From Pseudomonas sp. PB120 (lineage in GTDB: Bacteria; Pseudomonadota; Gammaproteobacteria; Pseudomonadales; Pseudomonadaceae), in contig NZ_RWIN01000039.1 in NCBI RefSeq assembly GCF_009761815.1, forward strand, positions 1 through 64,000: DNA of 64,000 nucleotides, given 5' to 3'. This document shows, piece by piece, positions 37,981 through 48,370 of this stretch (its first letter is position 1; every line of letters begins with the position of its first letter). A program made the translations under genes and the position numbers. The notes below the pieces were generated by a model. That model was not told the origin of the DNA and ran no database searches. It saw only the letters and a program-made list of their open reading frames with translations.

Positions 37981-39066
37981 GTGAGCAAGAGAGCCTATAA
38001 CTTCTGTGCCGGTCCTGCGGCACTTCCCGAAGCTGTCCTGCAGCGCGCCCAGGGTGAACTCCTTGATTGGCACGGCAAGGGCCTGTCGGTCATGGAAATG
38101 AGCCATCGCAGCGATGAGTTCGTGTCCATTGCGACCAAGGCCGAGCAGGATCTGCGTGATCTGCTGAATATCCCTTCGAACTATAAAGTGCTGTTCCTGC
38201 AAGGTGGCGCCAGCCAGCAATTCGCTCAGATCCCTCTGAACCTTCTGCCGGAAAACGGCACCGCCGACTATATCGACACCGGTATCTGGTCGCAGAAAGC
38301 CATCGAAGAAGCGTCGCGCTACGGCCGCGTCAACGTTGCCGCCACCGCCAAACCATACGACTACTTCGCCATCCCAGGCCAGAACGAATGGAACCTGTCG
38401 AAAGACGCGGCCTACGTTCACTACGCGCCGAACGAAACCATCGGCGGCCTGGAATTCCAATGGGTTCCGGAAACCGGTGATGTACCGCTGGTAGCCGACA
38501 TGTCCTCGGACATCCTCTCGCGTCCGATCGATGTTTCGCGCTTCGGCATGATCTACGCCGGCGCCCAGAAAAACATCGGCCCGAGCGGCATCGTCGTCAA
38601 CATCGTTCGCGAAGACCTGCTGGGTCACGCCCGTTCCCTGTGCCCGACCATGCTCAACTACAAGGTCGCGGCCGATAACGGCTCGATGTACAACACCCCG
38701 CCGACCCTGGCCTGGTACTTGTCCGGTCTGGTATTCGAGTGGCTGAAAGAGCAGGGTGGTGTTGAAGCCATCGGCAAGCTCAACGAAGTGAAGCAGCGCA
38801 CGCTGTACAACTTCATTGACGCCAGCGGCCTCTACAGCAACCCGATCAACACGTCGGACCGCTCGTGGATGAACGTGCCGTTCCGCCTGGCGGACGATCG
38901 TCTGGACAAGCCGTTCCTGGCCGGTGCCGATGAGCGTGGGCTGTTGAACCTCAAGGGTCACCGTTCCGTGGGTGGCATGCGCGCCTCCATCTATAACGCC
39001 GTCGATATCGTTGCGGTCAACGCACTGATTTCGTACATGGCAGAGTTCGAGAAGGAACACGGCTAA
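37981..39066 (+). CDS. serC: Phosphoserine aminotransferase
   Basis: SerC transaminates 3-phosphohydroxypyruvate to phosphoserine, and also serves pyridoxal phosphate synthesis. The 361-residue product starts at GTG 37981 (SKRAYNFCAGPAALPEAVLQRAQ follows), the position that matches the natural N terminus; a frame extension to 37945 is not family-like. The PLP-binding segment ADMSSDILSRPIDVSRFGMIYAGAQKNIGPSG contains the Schiff-base lysine in QKNIGPSG (about residue 198). The stop overlaps pheA by one base, beginning an aromatic amino acid operon. Confidence 0.95.
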   Translation: MSKRAYNFCAGPAALPEAVLQRAQGELLDWHGKGLSVMEMSHRSDEFVSIATKAEQDLRDLLNIPSNYKVLFLQGGASQQFAQIPLNLLPENGTADYIDTGIWSQKAIEEASRYGRVNVAATAKPYDYFAIPGQNEWNLSKDAAYVHYAPNETIGGLEFQWVPETGDVPLVADMSSDILSRPIDVSRFGMIYAGAQKNIGPSGIVVNIVREDLLGHARSLCPTMLNYKVAADNGSMYNTPPTLAWYLSGLVFEWLKEQGGVEAIGKLNEVKQRTLYNFIDASGLYSNPINTSDRSWMNVPFRLADDRLDKPFLAGADERGLLNLKGHRSVGGMRASIYNAVDIVAVNALISYMAEFEKEHG

Positions 39067-40160
39067 TGTCTGAGCAAGAACTCAAGGCACTGCGCCTGCG
39101 CATTGATGCCCTGGACGAAAAAGTCCTGGAGCTGATCAGTGAGCGCGCACGCTGCGCCCAGGAAGTTGCGCGAGTAAAGATGGCCTCGCTGGCCGAAGGC
39201 GAAGTGCCGGTGTTCTATCGTCCTGAGCGTGAAGCTCAGGTGCTCAAGCGCGTCATGGAGCGTAACCAGGGGCCGTTGGGCAACGAAGAGATGGCACGGT
39301 TGTTCCGCGAAATCATGTCCTCGTGCCTGGCCCTCGAGCAGCCACTGAAAGTGGCGTATCTCGGTCCTGAAGGGACGTTCACCCAGGCGGCAGCCATGAA
39401 GCACTTCGGCCACGCCGTGATCAGCAAGCCGATGGCCGCGATCGATGAAGTGTTCCGCGAAGTAGCAGCCGGTGCGGTGAACTTTGGCGTGGTCCCGGTG
39501 GAAAACTCCACCGAAGGCGCGGTCAACCACACGCTCGACAGCTTCCTCGAACACGACATGGTCATCTGTGGTGAAGTCGAGTTGCGGATTCACCACCACC
39601 TGCTGGTCGGTGAAAACACCAAGACCGACAGCATCAGCCGTATCTATTCCCATGCCCAGTCGCTGGCCCAGTGCCGCAAGTGGCTGGATGCGCACTACCC
39701 GAATGTCGAGCGCGTGGCGGTGTCCAGCAACGCCGAAGCGGCCAAGCGGGTCAAGGGTGAGTGGAACTCGGCGGCGATTGCCGGCGACATGGCTGCCGGC
39801 CTGTACGGGCTGACCCGTCTGGCCGAGAAAATCGAGGATCGCCCGGACAACTCCACGCGATTCCTGATGATCGGCAGCCAGGAAGTACCGCCGACCGGCG
39901 ACGACAAGACCTCGATCATCGTCTCCATGAGCAACAAGCCGGGCGCGCTGCACGAGTTGCTGGTGCCGTTCCACGACAACGGCATCGACCTGACGCGCAT
40001 CGAAACGCGTCCTTCGCGCAGCGGTAAATGGACCTACGTGTTCTTCATCGACTTCGTCGGCCACCACCGCGATCCGCTGGTAAAAGGTGTGCTGGAAAAG
40101 ATCAGTCAGGAAGCAGTAGCACTCAAAGTGCTGGGTTCCTACCCGAAAGCAGTTCTCTAA
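39066..40160 (+). CDS. pheA: Bifunctional chorismate mutase / prephenate dehydratase (P-protein)
   Basis: The 364-residue P-protein converts chorismate to prephenate and on to phenylpyruvate. Residues 1-90 form an AroQ chorismate mutase (LRLRIDALDEKVLELISERARCAQEVARVK). Residues about 95-275 are prephenate dehydratase, with VPVENSTEGAVNHTLDSF and the NSTRFLMIG threonine/arginine motif. The C-terminal ACT domain (SMSNKPGALHELLVPFHDNGIDLTRIETRP) binds phenylalanine for feedback control. The ESRP motif of the E. coli enzyme corresponds here to IETRPS. Confidence 0.96.
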   Translation: MSEQELKALRLRIDALDEKVLELISERARCAQEVARVKMASLAEGEVPVFYRPEREAQVLKRVMERNQGPLGNEEMARLFREIMSSCLALEQPLKVAYLGPEGTFTQAAAMKHFGHAVISKPMAAIDEVFREVAAGAVNFGVVPVENSTEGAVNHTLDSFLEHDMVICGEVELRIHHHLLVGENTKTDSISRIYSHAQSLAQCRKWLDAHYPNVERVAVSSNAEAAKRVKGEWNSAAIAGDMAAGLYGLTRLAEKIEDRPDNSTRFLMIGSQEVPPTGDDKTSIIVSMSNKPGALHELLVPFHDNGIDLTRIETRPSRSGKWTYVFFIDFVGHHRDPLVKGVLEKISQEAVALKVLGSYPKAVL

Positions 40161-40170
40161 GGGGTAGCAA

Positions 40171-41283
40171 ATGAGTGGTGACTTCCTCGCCCTGGCACTG
40201 CCGGGCGTGCAACAACTTTCGCCTTATGTTCCGGGCAAACCCGTGGATGAGCTGGCGCGCGAGCTGGGCATCGACCCGGCCGGTATCGTCAAGCTGGCGA
40301 GCAACGAAAACCCGTTGGGCGCCAGTCCCAAGGCGCTCGCTGCGATTCGCGAAGAGCTGGCCGAGCTGACCCGCTATCCGGACGGCAATGGTTTTGCGCT
40401 CAAAACCTTGCTGGCCGAGCAGTGCCGCGTCGAGCTGAACCAGGTGACACTGGGCAACGGTTCCAATGACATTCTGGAGCTGGTGGCGCGTGCCTATCTG
40501 GCGCCGGGCCTGAACGCCGTGTTCAGCGAGCATGCGTTTGCGGTCTATCCGATCGTCACGCAAGCCGTTGGTGCGACCGCCAAAGTGATCCCGGCCAAAG
40601 ACTGGGGTCACGATTTGCCGGCCATGCTGGCCGCGATCGATGCCGATACCCGCGTGGTCTTCATCGCCAACCCGAACAACCCGACCGGGACCTGGTTCGG
40701 CGCCGAGGCGTTGGACGAGTTCCTGCAGGACGTGCCGGAGCACGTGCTGGTGGTGCTGGACGAGGCCTACATCGAATACGCCGAAGGCAGCGATTTGCCG
40801 GATGGCCTGGACTTCCTGGCGGCGTACCCGAACCTGCTGGTCTCGCGCACCTTCTCCAAGGCCTATGGCCTGGCGGCGCTGCGGGTCGGTTATGGCTTGT
40901 CTACTCCGGTCGTCGCGGACGTGCTGAACCGCGTGCGCCAGCCGTTCAACGTCAACAGCCTGGCCCTGGCCGCCGCGTGTGCAGCTCTACAGGATGACGA
41001 ATACCTGGCTGAAAGCCGTCGCCTGAACGAGTCCGGCATGCAACAACTTGAAGCGGGTTTCCGTGAGTTGGGGCTGAGCTGGATTCCGTCCAAGGGCAAC
41101 TTTATCTGCGTCGACCTTGGTCGTGTGGCCTTGCCGGTCTTCCAGGGCTTGTTGCGTGAAGGCGTGATCGTGCGTCCGGTGGCCAACTACGGCATGCCGA
41201 ACCACCTGCGCATCACCATCGGCCTGCCGGCGGAAAACAGCCGCTTCCTCGAGGCGCTGACCAAGGTTCTGGCTCGTGGTTGA
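40171..41283 (+). CDS. hisC: Histidinol-phosphate aminotransferase
   Basis: The 370-residue PLP enzyme has KLASNENPLGASPKALAAI near the N terminus, FIANPNNPTGTW, VVLDEAYIEYAEG and the PLP-lysine motif SRTFSKAYGLAALRVGYG. In the pheA-tyrA/aroA context it corresponds to Pseudomonas HisC2, which probably also serves as an aromatic aminotransferase making phenylalanine and tyrosine from the products of the flanking enzymes. The stop overlaps the next gene by 8 bp, indicating coupled translation. Confidence 0.94.
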   Translation: MSGDFLALALPGVQQLSPYVPGKPVDELARELGIDPAGIVKLASNENPLGASPKALAAIREELAELTRYPDGNGFALKTLLAEQCRVELNQVTLGNGSNDILELVARAYLAPGLNAVFSEHAFAVYPIVTQAVGATAKVIPAKDWGHDLPAMLAAIDADTRVVFIANPNNPTGTWFGAEALDEFLQDVPEHVLVVLDEAYIEYAEGSDLPDGLDFLAAYPNLLVSRTFSKAYGLAALRVGYGLSTPVVADVLNRVRQPFNVNSLALAAACAALQDDEYLAESRRLNESGMQQLEAGFRELGLSWIPSKGNFICVDLGRVALPVFQGLLREGVIVRPVANYGMPNHLRITIGLPAENSRFLEALTKVLARG

Positions 41284-43519
41284 TGTCACTGCACTGCAAT
41301 CTGCTGCACCTATGATCGGTCGCCTGGTGGTGGTCGGTCTGGGGTTGATCGGCGGTTCGTTTGCCAAGGGGTTGCGTGAAAGCGGCCTGTGCCGCGAAGT
41401 GGTCGGGGTCGATCTCGATCCGCAGTCGCGCAAGCTTGCGGTCGAGTTGGGCGTGGTGGATCGTTGCGAAGAAGACCTGGCCGCTGCTTGCCAGGGTGCT
41501 GACGTGATCCAGCTCGCCGTACCGATCCTGGCCATGGAAAAGATGCTGGCGCGTTTGGCCAGCATGGACCTGGGGCAGGCCATTCTCACCGACGTGGGCA
41601 GCGCCAAAGGCAACGTGGTGCGTGCGGCGACCGAAGCGTTCGGCGGCATGCCGGCGCGTTTCGTGCCGGGCCACCCGATTGCCGGTTCCGAGCAGAGCGG
41701 GGTGGAGGCTTCCAACGCCGATCTGTTCCGCCGTCATAAAGTGATTCTGACACCGCTGGATCAAACCGATCCCGCCGCACTGGCAGTGGTTGACCGTTTG
41801 TGGCGCGAATTGGGCGCCGATGTCGAGCACATGCAGGTCGAGCGTCATGACGAAGTGTTGGCGGCGACGAGCCATTTGCCGCACTTGCTGGCGTTCGGTT
41901 TGGTCGATTCATTGGCCAAGCGCAATGAAAACCTTGAGATCTTCCGTTACGCTGCGGGCGGTTTCCGCGATTTCACAAGAATCGCCGGGAGCGACCCGGT
42001 CATGTGGCACGACATCTTCCTCGCCAACCGCGAAGCTGTCCTGCGCACACTCGATACATTTCGCAGCGACCTCGACGCCTTGCGCGACGCGGTCGATGCA
42101 GGGGATGGGCACCAATTGTTGGGCGTATTCACTCGCGCCCGGGTTGCCCGCGAGCATTTCAGTAAAATCCTGGCCCGCCGGGCCTATGTGGACGCTATGA
42201 ACTCCAACGACCTGATTTTCCTGGCACAACCTGGTGGCCGCCTGACTGGGCGGATTCGTGTACCGGGCGATAAATCGATTTCCCACCGCTCGATCATGCT
42301 CGGCTCGCTGGCCGAAGGCGTTACTGAAGTCGAAGGCTTCCTTGAGGGCGAAGACGCCCTGGCGACCCTGCAGGCTTTCCGCGACATGGGCGTAGTGATC
42401 GAAGGTCCGCACCACGGTCGCGTGACCATTCACGGCGTCGGCCTGCATGGCCTGAAGCCTGCGCCGGGCCCGATCTACCTGGGCAACTCCGGCACTTCGA
42501 TGCGTCTGCTGTCTGGCCTGTTGGCTGCGCAGAACTTCGACAGCACCCTGACGGGCGACGCTTCGCTGTCCAAGCGCCCGATGAATCGCGTGGCCAATCC
42601 GCTGCGTGAAATGGGCGCCGTGATCGAGACCGCTGCTGAAGGTCGTCCGCCGATGACCATCCGTGGCGGCAACAAGCTCAAAGGCCTGACCTACACCATG
42701 CCGATGGCCAGCGCCCAGGTTAAATCCTGCCTGCTGCTGGCCGGCCTGTATGCCGAAGGCAAGACCACCGTCACCGAGCCGGCTCCGACCCGCGACCACA
42801 CCGAGCGCATGTTGCGTGGCTTCGGCTACCCGGTCACCGTCAACGGCGCCACCGCGTCGGTCGAGTCTGGGCACAAGCTGACCGCGACCCACATTGAAGT
42901 GCCGGGCGATATTTCGTCCTCCGCGTTCTTCCTGGTGGCCGCCTCGATCGCCGAAGGCTCTGAGCTGGTGCTCGAGCACGTCGGCATCAACCCGACCCGT
43001 ACCGGCGTGATCGACATCCTGCGCCTGATGGGCGCCGACATCACCCTGGAAAACCAGCGTGAAGTGGGCGGCGAGCCGGTTGCCGACCTGCGCGTGCGTG
43101 CAGCTAAACTCAAAGGTATCGAGATTCCCGAGGCGCTGGTTCCCTTGGCCATCGACGAATTCCCGGTGCTGTTCGTGGCCGCAGCCTGTGCCGAAGGGCG
43201 CACCATCCTGCGCGGCGCCGAAGAATTGCGCGTCAAGGAATCGGACCGGATCCAGGTCATGGCCGATGGCTTGCTGGCGCTGGGCGTCAAATGCGAACCG
43301 ACTCCGGACGGCATCATCATCGACGGCGGCCTGATTGGCGGCGGCGAAGTGCATGGTCACGGCGACCACCGGATTGCCATGGCATTCAGCGTTGCATCGC
43401 TGCGCGCCACTGCGCCGATTCGCATCCATGACTGTGCCAACGTCGCGACGTCGTTCCCGAACTTCCTGGCGCTGTGCGCACAGGTCGGTATTCGTGTTGC
43501 ACAAGAGGCTCAGTCGTGA
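41276..43519 (+). CDS. tyrA-aroA: Fused prephenate/arogenate dehydrogenase and class II EPSP synthase
   Basis: One 747-codon frame encodes two shikimate-pathway enzymes. Residues 1-295 are Tyr[17 protein letters not shown] nucleotide-binding loop, then [14 protein letters not shown] and [16 protein letters not shown]. From about 310 comes AroA, which joins shikimate-3-phosphate and [79 protein letters not shown]. The AroA part carries all class II motifs (GDKS, SAQVK, RDHTE, NPTR). The GTG start at 41276 overlaps hisC; ATG at 41312 is a possible alternative. The fusion is common in Pseudomonas. Confidence 0.94.
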   Translation: MVDVTALQSAAPMIGRLVVVGLGLIGGSFAKGLRESGLCREVVGVDLDPQSRKLAVELGVVDRCEEDLAAACQGADVIQLAVPILAMEKMLARLASMDLGQAILTDVGSAKGNVVRAATEAFGGMPARFVPGHPIAGSEQSGVEASNADLFRRHKVILTPLDQTDPAALAVVDRLWRELGADVEHMQVERHDEVLAATSHLPHLLAFGLVDSLAKRNENLEIFRYAAGGFRDFTRIAGSDPVMWHDIFLANREAVLRTLDTFRSDLDALRDAVDAGDGHQLLGVFTRARVAREHFSKILARRAYVDAMNSNDLIFLAQPGGRLTGRIRVPGDKSISHRSIMLGSLAEGVTEVEGFLEGEDALATLQAFRDMGVVIEGPHHGRVTIHGVGLHGLKPAPGPIYLGNSGTSMRLLSGLLAAQNFDSTLTGDASLSKRPMNRVANPLREMGAVIETAAEGRPPMTIRGGNKLKGLTYTMPMASAQVKSCLLLAGLYAEGKTTVTEPAPTRDHTERMLRGFGYPVTVNGATASVESGHKLTATHIEVPGDISSSAFFLVAASIAEGSELVLEHVGINPTRTGVIDILRLMGADITLENQREVGGEPVADLRVRAAKLKGIEIPEALVPLAIDEFPVLFVAAACAEGRTILRGAEELRVKESDRIQVMADGLLALGVKCEPTPDGIIIDGGLIGGGEVHGHGDHRIAMAFSVASLRATAPIRIHDCANVATSFPNFLALCAQVGIRVAQEAQS

Positions 43520-44205
43520 AAAGCATTGCACCGGTCATCACCATTGATGGGCCAAGCGGCTCTGGCAAGGGCACGGTAGCCGGTATCCTGGCCAAGCGTC
43601 TGGGCTGGAACCTGCTGGATTCCGGTGCGCTTTACCGGTTGCTGGCCTTCGCTGCGCATAACCATGGCGTCGACCTCACCAATGAAGAGTTGCTGAAACA
43701 ACTGGCCGCTCATCTGGATGTGCAGTTCATCGCGGCGACCGAAGGTCAGCTGCAGCGCATCATTCTAGAAGGGGATGAGGTCAGTGACGTCATCCGTACC
43801 GAAAGCATTGGTTCTGGTGCATCGCAGGTCGCGGCACTGCCGGCGGTGCGCGAAGCCTTGCTGCAGCGCCAGCGCGCTTTTCAGGAAGCGCCGGGCCTGG
43901 TGGCGGATGGCCGTGACATGGGAACAGTGGTTTTCCCCGATGCGCCGCTCAAGATATTTCTGACCGCCAGCGCCGAAGAGCGTGCGCGCCGTCGATATTT
44001 GCAGTTGAAGGGCAAAGTCGAGGGTGTTAGTCTGTCGAGTCTGCTAGATGAGATACGTGCACGCGATGAGCGTGACACCCAGCGAGCGGTAGCCCCGCTC
44101 AAACCGGCGGCTGACGCCATACAGCTGGATTCCACGGAATTATCCATCGATCAGGTGCTGGAACGCATCATGAGCGAGATCGCCATTCGCGATATCGCCG
44201 GGTGA
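43516..44205 (+). CDS. cmk: Cytidylate kinase
   Basis: Cmk phosphorylates CMP and dCMP. The 229-residue protein begins at GTG 43516, overlapping the aroA stop by 4 bp: [43 protein letters not shown], with the P-loop GPSGSGKGT at residues 11-19. [32 protein letters not shown] holds the LID region and NMP-binding arginines. cmk upstream of rpsA is a widespread proteobacterial arrangement. Confidence 0.95.
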   Translation: MKSIAPVITIDGPSGSGKGTVAGILAKRLGWNLLDSGALYRLLAFAAHNHGVDLTNEELLKQLAAHLDVQFIAATEGQLQRIILEGDEVSDVIRTESIGSGASQVAALPAVREALLQRQRAFQEAPGLVADGRDMGTVVFPDAPLKIFLTASAEERARRRYLQLKGKVEGVSLSSLLDEIRARDERDTQRAVAPLKPAADAIQLDSTELSIDQVLERIMSEIAIRDIAG

Positions 44206-44265
44206 CCTAGAAGGCCGCAGGGGACCAGTCATAGTCCTGTGGCGCTTCTTTTAAATGAAACTAAC

Positions 44266-44285
44266 CCACACCGTCTGGGGTGTGG
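44266..44285 (+). promoter_or_regulatory. Hairpin in the rpsA leader
   Basis: CCACACC-GTCTGG-GGTGTGG forms a 7-bp stem 39 bp before the rpsA ATG. Structured leaders are known to mediate S1 autoregulation in gammaproteobacteria, so a role in translational control is inferred. A second, weaker stem near 44213-44247 followed by TTCTTTT may be the end of cmk transcripts. Confidence 0.5.
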
Positions 44286-44324
44286 AGATGGGCGTATTCT
44301 TCGCCCTCATCAACAGGAATTAAA

Positions 44325-46016
44325 ATGAGCGAAAGCTTTGCGGAACTCTTTGAAGAAAGCCTAAAAACCCTGAACCTTCAGGCAGGCTCCATCATCACCG
44401 GTGTTATCGTTGATATCGATTACCAAGCTCGCTGGGTAACCGTTCACGCTGGCCTGAAGTCTGAAGCACTCATCCCGCTTGAGCAGTTCTACAACGACGC
44501 TGGCGACCTGACTATCAACGTCGGTGACGAAGTTCACGTTGCTCTGGACTCGGTTGAAGACGGCTTTGGTGAAACCAAGCTGTCCCGTGAAAAAGCCAAG
44601 CGCGCTGAATGCTGGATTGTTCTGGAAGCAGCCTTCGCAGCCGAAGAAGTGGTCAAGGGCGTTATCAACGGTAAGGTTAAAGGCGGCTTCACTGTCGACG
44701 TTAACGGCATCCGTGCGTTCCTGCCAGGTTCTCTGGTTGACGTCCGTCCTGTGCGCGATACTACGCACCTGGAAGGCAAAGAGCTGGAATTCAAGGTCAT
44801 CAAACTCGACCAGAAACGCAACAACGTTGTCGTTTCCCGTCGTAGCGTCCTCGAAGCCGAGAACTCCGCTGAGCGTGAAGCTCTGCTGGAATCCCTGCAG
44901 GAAGGCCAACAAGTCAAAGGTATCGTCAAGAACCTCACCGATTACGGCGCATTCGTCGATCTGGGTGGCGTCGATGGCCTGCTGCACATTACCGACATGG
45001 CTTGGAAACGTATCAAGCATCCTTCCGAAATCGTCAACGTTGGCGACGAGATTGATGTCAAGGTTCTGAAGTACGATCGCGAACGCAATCGTGTTTCCCT
45101 GGGCCTGAAGCAACTGGGCGAAGATCCATGGGTTGCTATCAAAGCCCGTTACCCAGAAAGCACTCGCGTTACCGCTCGTGTAACCAACCTGACCGACTAC
45201 GGCTGCTTCGCTGAGCTGGAAGAAGGCGTTGAAGGCCTGGTACACGTTTCCGAAATGGACTGGACCAACAAGAACATCCACCCTTCGAAAGTCGTACAAG
45301 TCGGCGACGAAGTGGAAGTTATGGTTCTGGACATCGACGAAGAGCGTCGTCGTATCTCCCTCGGCATCAAGCAGTGCAAATCTAACCCATGGGAAGATTT
45401 CTCTGGCCAGTTCAACAAGGGCGATAAAATCTCCGGCACCATCAAGTCGATCACCGATTTCGGTATCTTCATTGGTCTGGACGGCGGCATCGACGGTCTG
45501 GTTCACCTGTCCGACATCTCCTGGAACGAAGTGGGCGAAGAAGCCGTTCGCCGCTTCAAGAAGGGCGACGAGCTGGACACCGTTATCCTGTCGGTTGACC
45601 CAGAGCGCGAGCGTATCTCCCTGGGTATCAAGCAACTGGAAAGCGATCCGTTCTCCGAGTACGTTCAAGAGAACGACAAAGGCGCAATCGTTAAAGGCAT
45701 CGTGAAAGAAGTTGACGCTAAAGGCGCCATCATCACTCTGGCCGACGATATCGAAGCGACTCTGAAAGCCTCCGAAATCAGCCGTGACCGCGTTGAAGAC
45801 GCGCGCAACGTTCTGAAAGAAGGTCAGGAAGTAGAAGCCAAGATCATCAGCGTTGACCGCAAGAGCCGTGTAATCCAGCTCTCCATCAAGTCGAAAGACG
45901 ATGCTGAAGAGAAAGAAGCCATCCAAAGCTTGAAAGACAAGCCTGCGGATAGCATCGCTGCTGGTCCTACCACTCTGGGCGACCTGTTGCGTGCACAAAT
46001 GGAAAAACAGAACTAA
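44325..46016 (+). CDS. rpsA: 30S ribosomal protein S1
   Basis: S1 binds mRNA and brings it to the 30S subunit. The 563-residue product starts [32 protein letters not shown] and contains six S1 (OB-fold) repeats, with repeated cores such as [49 protein letters not shown] and [25 protein letters not shown]. Length and repeat count are typical. ACAGGAAT precedes the ATG at 44325. Its codon use is strongly biased, as in highly expressed genes, which explains the long open shadow frame on the other strand. Confidence 0.97.
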   Translation: MSESFAELFEESLKTLNLQAGSIITGVIVDIDYQARWVTVHAGLKSEALIPLEQFYNDAGDLTINVGDEVHVALDSVEDGFGETKLSREKAKRAECWIVLEAAFAAEEVVKGVINGKVKGGFTVDVNGIRAFLPGSLVDVRPVRDTTHLEGKELEFKVIKLDQKRNNVVVSRRSVLEAENSAEREALLESLQEGQQVKGIVKNLTDYGAFVDLGGVDGLLHITDMAWKRIKHPSEIVNVGDEIDVKVLKYDRERNRVSLGLKQLGEDPWVAIKARYPESTRVTARVTNLTDYGCFAELEEGVEGLVHVSEMDWTNKNIHPSKVVQVGDEVEVMVLDIDEERRRISLGIKQCKSNPWEDFSGQFNKGDKISGTIKSITDFGIFIGLDGGIDGLVHLSDISWNEVGEEAVRRFKKGDELDTVILSVDPERERISLGIKQLESDPFSEYVQENDKGAIVKGIVKEVDAKGAIITLADDIEATLKASEISRDRVEDARNVLKEGQEVEAKIISVDRKSRVIQLSIKSKDDAEEKEAIQSLKDKPADSIAAGPTTLGDLLRAQMEKQN

Positions 46017-46033
46017 GTTCTGTCAGACCATAG

Positions 46034-46062
46034 AAAAAGGGCGACTTCGGTCGCCCTTTTTT
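46034..46062 (+). terminator. Strong rho-independent terminator of rpsA
   Basis: AAAAAGGGCGAC and GTCGCCCTTTTT form a 12-bp stem closed by a TTCG tetraloop, 17 bp after the rpsA stop. Confidence 0.95.
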
Positions 46063-46453
46063 ATGAAGCGTCAGAAAATATTGTTGTTAATCACAGTGCT
46101 AAAATAATTTTGCAAGTTTCGGCTGTACCGGAATTGATAAGAGGCGCGGGTAGTGATCTCTATAATCGCGTATTTAGCGATTGATTTTAAGACTAGGCCT
46201 CCTGTGTGTTTATGTGGTGCGTTTGATATTTGGTTGTACGCTAGCGAAACTAATTAAAAATGATCTAAAGCAATTATTGTAAAAGTTATTTTAGATGATT
46301 TTTAGAGGCGAAATATCGGCCAAGACTAAAATTAAAATAATTATCGATTTGAGTGTTGGTGGTAATTCCGCTTTTTGGTGTTTGATTGATTTTATGCTAA
46401 GTAAAGATAATATGGTTAGAATCGAAAGTAGTAAAGAAAAGAGGGATGTTGGT
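46063..46453. other. AT-rich junction downstream of rpsA
   Basis: The 391 bp before the membrane protein gene are abruptly AT-rich compared with rpsA. No gene is recognised; the downstream frame can be extended to 46295, but the added residues (KTKIKIIIDLSVGGN...) have no good ribosome binding site. It probably contains the promoter of the next gene and marks the left edge of foreign DNA. Confidence 0.6.
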
Positions 46454-48337
46454 ATGAAAACTTGGTACCAATCGCCTGATAAGCTCTGGTATTGTCTAGC
46501 GGCTATAATATGCTTCATGTTGATGCTTCTGTACTTTGTACCTTGGTCGCCAATTCTGCCTGGTGAGGATCTTGAGCATTCATGGCAGATGAGTATGAAC
46601 TATGCCTCGGCTAAAAAAATGGCTTTTGGGACTGATATAGTTTTTACTTTTGGTCCGTTTAGTGCAGCCTATACTAGGAGCTATTACCCTGGTTTGTTTG
46701 GCATGATGTTGGGTGTGACATCTCTACTGAGTGTTTTTTTGACTCTCGCATTTGTTCGGTTGTCCGAAAAAAAGCTATCGGGGAGTCTTTTAATTATCGC
46801 GTGGGGATTAATCGTTTCAATTATATCAATATTTTATCTAAAAGATGCGCTGTTCCTAATAGCGCCTCTGTTGGTGTACTTGTGCCTAAATTTTGATGTT
46901 AAGAGTGAAAGGATCAGTGCGCTATCAATTCTCGGGGTGTTTACCTTAGCAAGTATTACGTTAGTAAAAGGTACGTTCGCGATATCTAGTTTCGCCTTGC
47001 TGGTACTTGTAATTTTCGTACCGGGACTATGGAGGTTGCGAGTTCTTCCTTTGATAGTCTACATCGTCTGCGTGGTACTGCTCTGGGTGATGTCGGGTCA
47101 GCCTTTAAGCGGACTTATGCTTCATGCCATCGCAATGAAACCTATTGTTTCTGGTTACACTGATGCAATGGCTTTTGAGGGGTCTATTTGGGTGGTGCTG
47201 GTCTACTGTGTCGGTGTAATGCTGGCGCTGCTTGTATCCTTAAAATATCGAAGCATTCCTACAGTTTTAGCTGTTGGTGCAACTTTATTTTTTGTATTTA
47301 AGGCTGCCTACGTACGGCAGGACATTCATGAGGTCATCGCTGCAGGGGCTATGGCTTTGATGGCTTGCCTGTTTATTGCAAATAGCGTTACGGCTCTTTC
47401 TGTGAGTTTTGCGGTGGTTACAAGTGTGCTCTGTGTTATGTCTTACAATGGCCAGATACAACGGCCTATTTCAGTTGTTGTTGGGGAGTGGAAAGGTCAA
47501 GCGGTCAGTAATATTAATGGAGTTCTGGACGTCATCTTTGATCGTGCATCTTTCAAGAAGCGTTTCGATCAGCGTATGATAGATTTGTCTAGTCAGTTTC
47601 CTATCCCTGCTCTAGATGGTAGTGTCGATATTTATTCGTTTCATCAATCTTCATTGTTAGCATCTAATGCACAGTGGTCGCCGCGCCCGGTGATCCAAAG
47701 TTACTCCGCATTCAACAGTGCTCTCGCAAAGATGAATGCGAAGCATCTGTCCGATGAAGGACGGCCAAAAAATCTTATATTTAATATTGAGCCAATCGAT
47801 AATCGCTACTCAGCGATGGAAGATGGGCTTAGCTGGCCTGAAATTTGGAAAAACTACGATTTGAAAGATAAAGTGCCGGCAGGTCTTGTTTTTTCGGAGT
47901 CGATAGTACCTAGGGTTGTTGAGTACGAAAGCTACAAAGTATTGAACGGTAAGTTGGGTGAGCAAGTCGAAATTGATGGATCAAATGAACTGATTTGGGC
48001 GGAAATAAATCTAAAGAAAAATATTATCGGTCGCGTTCTTGGTTTTGGATTTCGCCCGCCATTATTGTTCATTGAAATAAAAACTACCGATGGAGTGGTG
48101 AAAAAATATCGGTATTTGGAGCAGGTAGGAAGTGCAGGGTTCTTGGTGTCTCCGCGTGTAGACACTACAATTGATTTCGAGGTTCTTTCAAGAGAAATCT
48201 ACTCTGGAAATGTCAGTCATGGCAGAGTTTCAACTATACGAATCACGCAGGAAGCGGGGTGGATTCCTGCGTTTGACGTAGGATATGAGATCAACCTAAA
48301 AAAAGTTCAAGTATCGCTACCTCGTTCAGTTAAATGA
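46454..48337 (+). CDS. Large polytopic membrane protein of unknown function
   Basis: The product is 627 residues if it starts at the ATG at 46454 (GAGGG upstream; MKTWYQSPDKLWYCLAAIICFMLMLLYFVPWSP). Residues 1 to about 385 contain roughly ten to twelve hydrophobic segments, with a periplasmic-type loop GEDLEHSWQMSMNYASAKKMAFGTDIVFTFGPFSAAYTRSYYPG between the first two. From about 390 to the end it is soluble (IDLSSQFPIPALDGSVDIYSFHQSS...). The layout of a membrane domain plus a C-terminal soluble domain recalls GT-C type glycosyltransferases, but I see no diagnostic motif. The gene is AT-rich and rare-codon rich, unlike its neighbours, which suggests horizontal transfer. Confidence 0.8.
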   Translation: MKTWYQSPDKLWYCLAAIICFMLMLLYFVPWSPILPGEDLEHSWQMSMNYASAKKMAFGTDIVFTFGPFSAAYTRSYYPGLFGMMLGVTSLLSVFLTLAFVRLSEKKLSGSLLIIAWGLIVSIISIFYLKDALFLIAPLLVYLCLNFDVKSERISALSILGVFTLASITLVKGTFAISSFALLVLVIFVPGLWRLRVLPLIVYIVCVVLLWVMSGQPLSGLMLHAIAMKPIVSGYTDAMAFEGSIWVVLVYCVGVMLALLVSLKYRSIPTVLAVGATLFFVFKAAYVRQDIHEVIAAGAMALMACLFIANSVTALSVSFAVVTSVLCVMSYNGQIQRPISVVVGEWKGQAVSNINGVLDVIFDRASFKKRFDQRMIDLSSQFPIPALDGSVDIYSFHQSSLLASNAQWSPRPVIQSYSAFNSALAKMNAKHLSDEGRPKNLIFNIEPIDNRYSAMEDGLSWPEIWKNYDLKDKVPAGLVFSESIVPRVVEYESYKVLNGKLGEQVEIDGSNELIWAEINLKKNIIGRVLGFGFRPPLLFIEIKTTDGVVKKYRYLEQVGSAGFLVSPRVDTTIDFEVLSREIYSGNVSHGRVSTIRITQEAGWIPAFDVGYEINLKKVQVSLPRSVK

Positions 48338-48346
48338 ATTGGTATA

Positions 48347-48370
48347 AAACCGCCGTCAGGTGGTTTTAAA
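48347..48370 (+). terminator. Rho-independent terminator after the membrane protein gene
   Basis: AAAACCGCC-GTCA-GGTGGTTTT is a 9-bp stem with G-T pairing 10 bp after the stop, with T residues in the 3' arm. Confidence 0.8.

Noticed and set aside
44361-45998. 545-codon open frame antisense to rpsA
   Set aside because: It is a shadow of a highly expressed gene with extreme codon bias.
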